DNA from: Anaerolineaceae bacterium UBA5224
GTDB taxonomy: Bacteria > Chloroflexota > Anaerolineae > Anaerolineales > Anaerolineaceae
Direction of reading: 5' to 3'
DNA length: 10,681 nt
Assembly: GCA_002409365.1 (NCBI GenBank)
Contig: DHUW01000007.1
Span: forward strand, 5,857-16,537
Positions 1-4,836 of the stretch are shown piece after piece (position 1 is the first letter of the stretch; every line of letters starts with the position of its first letter). Position numbers and translations under genes: made by a program. A model generated the notes under the pieces. It saw only the letters and a list, made by a program, of their open reading frames with translations, did not search any database and was not told the origin of the DNA.

Positions 1-597
1 TGATTGCAGCTCCCGGTGTGCCGAAACGTCCATGACCACCTTTTTATCATCAGGGAGCCAGTCCAAATTCCGCCAGACCTCACAACCGATCAATTTTTTG
101 GGCATTTCCTCGGGTTCCAATTCACGCAGAGCTTCCAATACGCGCAGCAGCACACCCACATGGGTATTGTGTTTGTCTGCCAGGTTGTGGCTATACAGTA
201 CTTCCGGATGAGTCTGCCTGATCAGGTTTTTAAGATCGTCCTTAAGTGCCTGATTGCCAGTCTTTTTGACCTCGGCGCTTGGGTAGCCCAAAAATACCTG
301 GGCAGAATATTTCCCGATGCGGGCAGCTTCTTTCTGCTCTTCCACACGGATTTTTGCCATCTCGTCGTCACTCATATCGGCGAATTTACCAGCGCGGGGC
401 GAGCCGTGCCCATCGGTTACAACGCAGCCGGTGAAATGAATATTTTCTTGTTCATAAGCGCGCAGGATGCCATCAATGGCCATAATTTCGATATCGTCCT
501 GGTGGGCGGCAATGCAAAGATGGGTCGTGCGACCGAGCGCTTTGGCAGGGTCCGAGCTATCGGGAATATAAACTTCGGAATTTGATTGTGCGAACAT
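1..597 (-). CDS. PIG-L/LmbE-family deacetylase, N-terminal part (runs off left edge)
   Basis: The reverse strand reads open for 199 codons with no stop before the window edge, so only the N-terminal part is present. The translation shows the family's zinc motif as AAHQDDIE at residues 30-37. H32 and D35 would be zinc ligands and D34 the general base, by comparison with AHPDDE in MshB-type enzymes. A second motif, SHNLADKHNTH, lies at 136-146 and contains the expected distal histidines. Between them R84 and E87, then AARIG at 91-95, match the usual helix. Family members are zinc-dependent N-deacetylases, often acting on GlcNAc-type sugars or their conjugates; the substrate here is unknown. The usual proline of AHPDD is glutamine. 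The start ATG at 597 follows GGAG with good spacing; an in-frame ATG at 609 overlaps that GGAG and is less likely. The gene is divergent from the PHP hydrolase. Confidence 0.9.
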   Translation of the reverse strand, partial: MFAQSNSEVYIPDSSDPAKALGRTTHLCIAAHQDDIEIMAIDGILRAYEQENIHFTGCVVTDGHGSPRAGKFADMSDDEMAKIRVEEQKEAARIGKYSAQVFLGYPSAEVKKTGNQALKDDLKNLIRQTHPEVLYSHNLADKHNTHVGVLLRVLEALRELEPEEMPKKLIGCEVWRNLDWLPDDKKVVMDVSAHRELQS

Positions 598-808
598 GCG
601 TATCTCCATGATAAATATATGCCAATAAATATATCATCATTAGGAGTTAGCTTGATGTTTTTTGTGAGTTTGGCGCTTTCATTTTAGAAGAAGGTTGCGA
701 GGCGGTTCATCGTACGGAGCGAACATGGAACAGATGGTAAACTCACCTCTTCGTCCCAGAAATCAGGAACTAATTCACCTAACCAAGCTCTTTACCCCAA
801 AATCATGT

Positions 809-822
809 TAATATTCTACCCA
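809..822 (+). promoter_or_regulatory. Possible -10 box next to the PHP gene start (leaderless candidate)
   Basis: TAATAT lies at 809-814, only 7 bases before the ATG at 822, and no Shine-Dalgarno-like purine run precedes the start codon. A promoter here would place the transcript start at or next to the ATG. No good -35 box is visible at the right distance, so this is weak. The rest of the 598-821 gap shows no gene. It contains a 10-bp direct repeat, ATAAATATAT, at 611-620 and 625-634 in the deacetylase leader, which may be no more than AT-rich sequence. Confidence 0.3.
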
Positions 823-2129
823 TGCAAACACTCGAAATAATCCACCACATTCCTGCTGAACAAAAATGGCAATATTTGCTCCTGCCCTTCGAAATGCCCG
901 CATCAACCGAACGGATCGACATTGAATACACCTACCCCAAAAATCGGGACGAACAATCCGATTCCGAAAACGGTCAGTTCACCGCCCACGAACGCATCAA
1001 TCGCATCGATTTGGGGCTGATCGCGCCGGATGGCAGCCAGGTTGGTGCCAGCGGCTCCAGCCGTGACGTCATTTTCGTCTCCACCACTGATGCCACCCCC
1101 GGTTACCACTCCCGCCCGCTCGATGCCGGCACCTGGCAGATCATGCTGGGAGCTTATGTGGTCTCGCCCGACGGCGTGGATGTGAAAATCAACCTGCGTT
1201 TCACTCCCAAAACCCGCCGCTGGTTCAAGGGCGATCTGCACACCCACACGCTCGCATCCGATGGACGGCTTCCGCTTGACCATCTTGCCCGCCATGCCCG
1301 CGAACACGGTTTGGATTTCATCGCCGTCACCGATCACAACCAGCCGGTCAAACGCGCCTCCTTCCCGAAAATCCCGGGGTTGACCATCATCCCAGGCTTG
1401 GAATGGACCCACTACAAAGGGCATAGCAACTTCCTCGGTATCGAACATCCATATGAGGGCAGCTTCTTTACCAACACGGAGGAGGAAACCCAACAAAAAT
1501 TCCGGGAAGCACATAAAAACGGTGCCCTGATCAGCATCAATCACCCCCTGGAGAGCGATTTTGGTTTCCATTTCGACCTGGAAAAGCTGCCTTACAACAT
1601 GATCGAGGTCTGGAATGGTCCCATGCGCCCCAGGAACATTGAGGCCATTGGCTGGTGGGATCAAATGCTCAAAGCCGGCAAGCGCCAGGTGGCGGTCTGT
1701 GGCAGTGATTATCACGAAGACACGGTTTTTCAACGCCTGGCAAACCCGACCTTGAACGTTCTGGCGTGGTCTCCCAGCGAAAAAGACCTCCTGGAAGCGA
1801 TCGAATCTGGACACAGCTATTTCACCTACAGTCCCACCGACTTGCATGTCGATCTGTATGTCGAGGACGCAACCTATGGCGTGATCAAGCACTGGCGGGA
1901 GGGTCTGCAGGCAACTTTGAACGCTTTCGCCCTGGAAGCGTGCGATCAGATCAGACTGATTGACCAGGACGGTTCGCGCATCCTCTTCGATGCCCCTCAA
2001 AAAGGTGACTGGCAATCGAACTTAAAGGTTATGAAGCCGGGATACATCAGGCTGGAGATCTGGCGCACCTTCTTCCCAGGTCTGCCGTCCATGCCCGCCC
2101 TCGTCACCAACCCGATTTGGTTTGATTAG
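822..2129 (+). CDS. PHP-domain metallohydrolase (CehA/McbA-like), 435 aa
   Basis: A PHP (polymerase and histidinol phosphatase) domain begins around residue 136. GDLHTHTLASDG at 137-148 gives H140 and H142, VTDHN at 169-173 gives D171 and H172, and GLEWTHYKGH at 192-201 gives E194 and H197. INHP at 239-242 gives H241, and GSDYH at 294-298 gives D296 and H298. This is the full multi-metal ligand set of PHP hydrolases, which act as phosphoesterases or other metal-dependent hydrolases. The first ~130 residues look like a beta-rich accessory domain (for example the stretch ending AGTWQIMLGAYVV at 102-114), and a beta-rich tail follows residue 340. That arrangement is typical of CehA/McbA-like PHP proteins, whose substrates are mostly unknown. 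No signal peptide or membrane segment is seen, so it is probably cytoplasmic. The ATG at 822 is taken because the PHP and N-terminal domains are complete; it lacks a clear ribosome-binding site. It appears monocistronic. Confidence 0.88.
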   Translation: MQTLEIIHHIPAEQKWQYLLLPFEMPASTERIDIEYTYPKNRDEQSDSENGQFTAHERINRIDLGLIAPDGSQVGASGSSRDVIFVSTTDATPGYHSRPLDAGTWQIMLGAYVVSPDGVDVKINLRFTPKTRRWFKGDLHTHTLASDGRLPLDHLARHAREHGLDFIAVTDHNQPVKRASFPKIPGLTIIPGLEWTHYKGHSNFLGIEHPYEGSFFTNTEEETQQKFREAHKNGALISINHPLESDFGFHFDLEKLPYNMIEVWNGPMRPRNIEAIGWWDQMLKAGKRQVAVCGSDYHEDTVFQRLANPTLNVLAWSPSEKDLLEAIESGHSYFTYSPTDLHVDLYVEDATYGVIKHWREGLQATLNAFALEACDQIRLIDQDGSRILFDAPQKGDWQSNLKVMKPGYIRLEIWRTFFPGLPSMPALVTNPIWFD

Positions 2130-2153
2130 TTGAAGGTGCAATTTTTTTCGTAG

Positions 2154-2175
2154 GGGCGACCTGCCATGGTCGCCC
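2154..2175. repeat. REP-like GC-rich palindrome
   Basis: GGGCGACC (2154-2161) and GGTCGCCC (2168-2175) form a perfect 8-bp stem with a 6-base loop. The T-run lies before the stem on the plus strand (2141-2148), so neither strand has the hairpin followed by T's, which argues against an intrinsic terminator. The leading GTAGGGGCGACC is typical of small dispersed palindromes in several bacterial phyla. Whether it is repeated in this genome cannot be seen from the window. Confidence 0.6.
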
Positions 2176-2262
2176 ATGAAGCGGGAGGTCATAGACCCTT
2201 AACAGGGCAGTGTCCTCCCTAACAAAGCTGGCTGGGTTTTAGTTCCTCTCTCACCCCCCTAC

Positions 2263-2276
2263 CCCTCTTAAGAGGG
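2263..2276. repeat. Palindrome in a C-rich repeat-like tract
   Basis: CCCTCTT and AAGAGGG at 2263-2276 form a perfect 14-bp palindrome with no spacer. It sits in the tract CTCACCCCCCTACCCC at 2250-2265, which resembles a common intergenic repeat style (CTCACCCC near CCCTC). A cousin on the opposite strand is at 9198-9245. Confidence 0.45.
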
Positions 2277-2356
2277 TGTGGTAAAAGAAAGTTAGGGCTT
2301 ATCCAGCGGCAGTCTGCTTTTCAGTCTTGAAAATGCTCATCTAATTTGTCAGATCG

Positions 2357-2402
2357 GAAAAGGCAGATTGCCGCGGTCGCTTCGCTCCCTCCCAATGACA
2401 GA
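2357..2402. repeat. Dispersed intergenic repeat, copy 1
   Basis: About 46 bases match a second copy at 9303-9350. Shared blocks are CAGATTG, CGGTCGCTT, TCCCT and CAATGAC, in the same order and at nearly the same spacing. The GGTCGCTTCGCTCCCT core and the CAATGACA end are typical of a small repeat seen between genes in many bacterial genomes. Both copies lie outside genes. Confidence 0.7.
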
Positions 2403-2457
2403 ATCTGTCCGTACTGAGGGGGTTCTCTCTGCCGACTTTCGACCAATTCAGTACAGC

Positions 2458-2477
2458 GGCTGGACTAAAGCCCAGCC
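2458..2477. repeat. Small hairpin with ACTAAAGC loop
   Basis: GGCTGG (2458-2463) and CCAGCC (2472-2477) pair as a 6-bp stem around an 8-base loop containing CTAAAG. No T-run follows, so it is not a convincing terminator. The stem-CTAAAG-stem form resembles known small dispersed palindromes, but no second copy is in the window. Confidence 0.4.
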
Positions 2478-2547
2478 ACTCGGATAGAGTATAAAAAATT
2501 CGATTTTTAGGTTAATTCGAGTAGATAACTCCCCTCTAAAGTTCCTT

Positions 2548-2562
2548 TTTGTTAATAACAAA
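2548..2562. promoter_or_regulatory. 15-bp palindrome upstream of the marR-mal promoter (operator candidate 1)
   Basis: TTTGTTA and TAACAAA flank a central A, giving a perfect 7+1+7 palindrome. Its core GTTAATAACAA (2551-2561) is repeated exactly at 2636-2646, on the other side of the promoter. It lies about 20 bases upstream of the -35 box. A role as binding site for the MarR-type protein is inferred. Confidence 0.5.
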
Positions 2563-2583
2563 TGCCTCGAGCTTAAACTCATC

Positions 2584-2611
2584 TTGACATTTCCATCATT
2601 CTTGTTAAAAT
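2584..2611 (+). promoter_or_regulatory. Sigma70-type promoter of the marR-malEFG operon
   Basis: A consensus -35 TTGACA (2584-2589) is followed after 16 bases by TAAAAT (2606-2611, five of six matches to TATAAT). The expected transcript start is near 2618, giving a leader of about 40 bases before the MarR ATG at 2659. It is the strongest promoter match in the window. Confidence 0.75.
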
Positions 2612-2631
2612 TTAGTTGAGTAGTGAACTAA
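2612..2631. promoter_or_regulatory. Inverted repeat over the transcript start (operator candidate 2)
   Basis: TTAGTT (2612-2617) and AACTAA (2626-2631) are perfect inverted arms 8 bases apart, 20 bp in total, starting directly after the -10 box. A third related half-site, AGTTAA, follows at 2635-2640. Size and position fit a MarR-family operator that blocks its own promoter. The regulator is encoded 28 bases downstream. Confidence 0.5.
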
Positions 2632-2635
2632 GTCA

Positions 2636-2646
2636 GTTAATAACAA
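2636..2646. promoter_or_regulatory. Second exact copy of GTTAATAACAA (operator candidate 3)
   Basis: This is an exact 11-base copy of the core of the palindrome at 2548-2562, 85 bases downstream of the first, about eight helical turns. It lies in the leader, just before the MarR ribosome-binding site. Its own symmetry is shorter, GTTA-A-TAAC. Confidence 0.45.
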
Positions 2647-2658
2647 CAGTGGGACGGC

Positions 2659-3153
2659 ATGTCGCAAAAGAGAATTAACTTGTACGAATCATTGAAGGCA
2701 ATTTTCCTTCACATAGACAATCACGAAAAGACCTATCTTTCCAGTTTTGGTCTCAATGTTCCTCGCTTTTATATTCTTTTGCATGTCTCTCACAACCCCG
2801 GCATAAACTACATGGACCTCAGCGATCGCCTGCTTTGCACCAAGAGTAACACCACTCGTGTTATCCAGGGTATGTACAAAGACGGGCTGATCACACGTCA
2901 AAATGATCCCAATGACAGGCGCAGTTATCAACTTTACCTTACAGAAAAAGGTTCTGAGCTTTTGGCTCGCGTCCTGCCCGGTTTTTTCGACCAGATCAAC
3001 TCTCTCATGTCTTGCTTCTCGGATCAAGATACTCTCAAGTTCCTGGAAGTAAGCCAACACATTGAAAGCAACCTATCCCCCGATTCAACTCCCAACCTGA
3101 CCAATTCACAAGTTCTTGGCTGGCATAACGGTCAAACCCGGGGGGCAGGATGA
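2659..3153 (+). CDS. MarR-family transcriptional regulator, 164 aa
   Basis: This is a winged-helix DNA-binding protein of the MarR family, expected to act as a dimer. The helix-turn-helix spans about residues 36-80: VSHNPGINYMDLSDRLLC (43-60), then the recognition helix TKSNTTRVIQGMYKDGL (61-77). The wing has the family signature DPNDRRSYQLYLTEKG (83-98) with D86, R87 and R88. Length is normal for MarR proteins (about 140-170). The ATG at 2659 follows GGGACGG at a suitable distance. A cysteine, C60, sits just before the recognition helix, so redox sensing is possible but unsupported. The gene lies behind a strong promoter with operator-like repeats, and malE starts 58 bases after its stop with no terminator between. 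It is therefore likely autoregulated and cotranscribed with the sugar transporter. The ligand is unknown; a sugar or aromatic compound is possible. Confidence 0.9.
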   Translation: MSQKRINLYESLKAIFLHIDNHEKTYLSSFGLNVPRFYILLHVSHNPGINYMDLSDRLLCTKSNTTRVIQGMYKDGLITRQNDPNDRRSYQLYLTEKGSELLARVLPGFFDQINSLMSCFSDQDTLKFLEVSQHIESNLSPDSTPNLTNSQVLGWHNGQTRGAG

Positions 3154-3211
3154 AAATGCTTTTGTCTGGCAATTTCGCCAAATATTTCTATAGTTTCAAA
3201 AGGAGAAACAA

Positions 3212-4765
3212 ATGAAGAAAAGTTATTTGTTGATTGCAATCGCTTTGATTGCGACTCTGATCCTGGGCGCCTGCGGCACCCCGGCAGAGACCCCCGTTGC
3301 TACCGAAGCTCCCGTAGTTACCGAAGCTCCTGTAGTCACCGAAGCCCCCGTAGTCACCGAAGCACCGACCGAAGCTGCACCCGCCGCGACTCTGCGCATT
3401 TGGGCAGACGAACAGCGCGCTCCAGTGCTGACTGAACTGGGTGCCAAATTCCAGGCTGAATACAATGTGGAAGTTGTTGTCGAGAATATCTCTGGTATTC
3501 GCGATCAATTCCTTGTGGCAGCCCCTGCCGGCGAAGGCCCCGATATCATCGTCCTCGCTCACGACCAGCTCCCCGCTCTGACCGCCTCCGGTCTGATCGC
3601 TGAACTCGATCTGGGCTCCAAAGCCGCTGATTTCGACCCCGAATCCCTGAAAGCCTTCACTTACGAAGGCAAACTCTTTGGCATGCCCTATGCCCGTGAG
3701 AATCTTGGTTTCTTCTATAATGCTGACCTCGTAACCGAAGTCCCCACCACCTGGCAAGGTGTCTATGACCTCAGCAAACAGCTGATTGCTGATGATAAAG
3801 TCCAGTTCGGTATGGTTTTGGGCGGCACTTCCTACGACGCTTATCCCTGGATGACCTCTCAGGGCGGCTATGTCTTCGGCGTTAACGCCAATGGCGACTA
3901 CGACCCCTCCGACATCGGTGTTGGTGGTGAAGGCATGATCAAATTCGGCGAAATGGCACTGCAATGGAAGAACGATGGTGTCCTCTCAGATAACCTCGAC
4001 AACACCACCGCCAAATCCATGTTCCTGAATGGCGACGTCGCCTTCCTCATGAATGGTCCATGGGAAATCAATAACCTGAAAGAATCCGGTTTGAACTTTG
4101 GCATCGCCAAATTCCCCGATGGTGGTTATCCTTTCCTCGGTGTCCAGGGCTTCGCAGTTAATGCTATGTCCGAAAACGTTCTGCTTGCTCAGACCTTCCT
4201 GACCGAATACGTCGCTACTGAAGAAACCATGCTGGCTCTCTACCAGGCTGACCCCCGCGGTCCTGCCTACCTGCCTGCTGCTGCAAAGATCGACGATCCC
4301 TATCTGAAGGGTATCGCTGAAGCTGGCGAAAACGCTGTCCCGATGCCCGCCATCCCCGAGATGGGTGCTGTCTGGTCTGACTGGGGCAATGCCCTCACCT
4401 TTATTTTCGATGGTTCCAAAACCCCCGAACAGGCATATACCGATGCTGCAAGCAACATCCAGATCGCTATTGCCTCCAAGGGCATGGTCAATATCCCTGG
4501 TTCCTTCCAGATGTTAGTTGGCTGTGGTTCTGACTGGCAGCCTTACTGCCCTCAGACCGCTCTGACCCTTGGCGAAGACGGCCTGTACACTGGCACCTTC
4601 ACCCTCCCCGCTGGCGACTACGAAGTCAAAGTTGCTATGGACGGCGGATGGTCTAACTCCTATGGTGATGGAGATGCCAACTACAAGTTCACAGTTGCTA
4701 CTGAAGGCGAAGTGACCTTCAAAGCCGATATCGAAGCAAAAACACTCGAAATCGTACTTCCGTAA
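3212..4765 (+). CDS. malE: Maltose/maltodextrin-type binding lipoprotein with C-terminal X25-like domain, 517 aa
   Basis: This is the extracellular solute-binding subunit of a carbohydrate ABC importer, anchored by lipid. The signal peptide (MKKSYLLIAIALIA, then the lipobox LGAC) puts the lipidated cysteine at C21. Residues 28-51 are a tandem VVTEAP linker. A family 1 sugar-binding domain spans about 60-422, with DIIVLAHDQL (111-120) and NGPWEINNL (281-289) as typical MalE-like blocks. Residues about 426-517 are an added domain: GSF (430-432), GCGSDWQPYCPQTAL (437-451), PAGDYEVKVAMDGGWS (466-481) and a final beta strand. I recognise this pattern as the X25 module of bacterial pullulanases. 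The fusion explains the length, well above the roughly 400-430 residues of usual precursors. C438 and C446 may form a disulfide. The ribosome-binding site AAAGGAG precedes the ATG. malF and malG follow, supporting malto-oligosaccharide uptake; the exact ligand is inferred. Confidence 0.9.
   Translation: MKKSYLLIAIALIATLILGACGTPAETPVATEAPVVTEAPVVTEAPVVTEAPTEAAPAATLRIWADEQRAPVLTELGAKFQAEYNVEVVVENISGIRDQFLVAAPAGEGPDIIVLAHDQLPALTASGLIAELDLGSKAADFDPESLKAFTYEGKLFGMPYARENLGFFYNADLVTEVPTTWQGVYDLSKQLIADDKVQFGMVLGGTSYDAYPWMTSQGGYVFGVNANGDYDPSDIGVGGEGMIKFGEMALQWKNDGVLSDNLDNTTAKSMFLNGDVAFLMNGPWEINNLKESGLNFGIAKFPDGGYPFLGVQGFAVNAMSENVLLAQTFLTEYVATEETMLALYQADPRGPAYLPAAAKIDDPYLKGIAEAGENAVPMPAIPEMGAVWSDWGNALTFIFDGSKTPEQAYTDAASNIQIAIASKGMVNIPGSFQMLVGCGSDWQPYCPQTALTLGEDGLYTGTFTLPAGDYEVKVAMDGGWSNSYGDGDANYKFTVATEGEVTFKADIEAKTLEIVLP
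3293..3364 (+). repeat. Four 18-bp tandem repeats coding the lipoprotein linker
   Basis: Four in-frame 18-base units (3293-3310, 3311-3328, 3329-3346, 3347-3364) encode PVATEAP-type linker units, mostly PVVTEA. They differ at a few bases, mainly third positions. The tract is a flexible spacer between the lipidated cysteine and the folded sugar-binding domain, and its length could change by slippage or recombination. Confidence 0.85.
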
Positions 4766-4776
4766 AGTTAGTTCTG

Positions 4777-4806
4777 AAGGAGGCTTGCCAATTGGCAAGC
4801 CTCCTT
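4777..4806 (+). promoter_or_regulatory. Perfect 13-bp hairpin between malE and malF
   Basis: Bases 4777-4789 (AAGGAGGCTTGCC) and 4794-4806 are exact reverse complements around an AATT loop, so the whole 30 bases form a perfect palindrome. It lies 11 bases after the malE stop. The following TTTCATCTTATT is only loosely T-rich, so termination would be partial at most. The E. coli malE-malF gap also carries palindromic REP elements that protect malE mRNA. Here the likely roles are malE mRNA stabilisation or attenuation, giving more binding protein than permease. Confidence 0.8.
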
Positions 4807-4830
4807 TCATCTTATTGACAGAGAAAGGAG
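4801..4830 (+). promoter_or_regulatory. Alternative pairing that would hide the malF ribosome-binding site
   Basis: CTCCTTTC (4801-4808), most of it within the right arm of the malE-malF hairpin, is an exact reverse complement of GAAAGGAG (4823-4830), which contains the malF Shine-Dalgarno sequence. The loop would be 14 bases. The two structures are mutually exclusive. The upstream 13-bp hairpin should win when free, leaving the malF site open. Confidence 0.4.
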
Positions 4831-4836
4831 AATTAT

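Larger units (their letters stand above)
2130..2547. other. Non-coding, repeat-rich gap after the PHP gene
   Basis: No credible gene is seen. The stretch holds a run of small palindromes and dispersed-repeat fragments, listed separately at 2154-2175, 2263-2276, 2357-2402 and 2458-2477. A 7-bp inverted repeat (GTACTGA at 2411-2417, TCAGTAC at 2448-2454) and a 6-bp AT-only hairpin near 2500 are also present but unremarkable. No clean intrinsic terminator for the PHP gene is visible. Confidence 0.6.

Noticed and set aside
4..585. Open frame of 193 codons on the plus strand at the left edge
   Set aside because: It is antisense to the PIG-L reading frame, which carries recognisable catalytic motifs.
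903..2015. Long open frame (370 codons) on the minus strand over the PHP gene
   Set aside because: The plus-strand frame has a complete PHP motif set. The antisense translation shows no family features and is a codon-bias shadow.
2154..2175. Hairpin as terminator of the PHP gene
   Set aside because: The T-run is on the wrong side: before the stem on the plus strand and an A-run after it on the minus strand.
3162..3194. Internal promoter before malE (TTGTCT ... TATAGT)
   Set aside because: The spacing is 21 bases and the -35 match is poor, so I did not call it.
3188..3964. Minus-strand open frame with glycine-rich FGDYGSFG-like repeats
   Set aside because: The repeats are just the reverse reading of the VVTEAP linker DNA; it is a shadow of malE.
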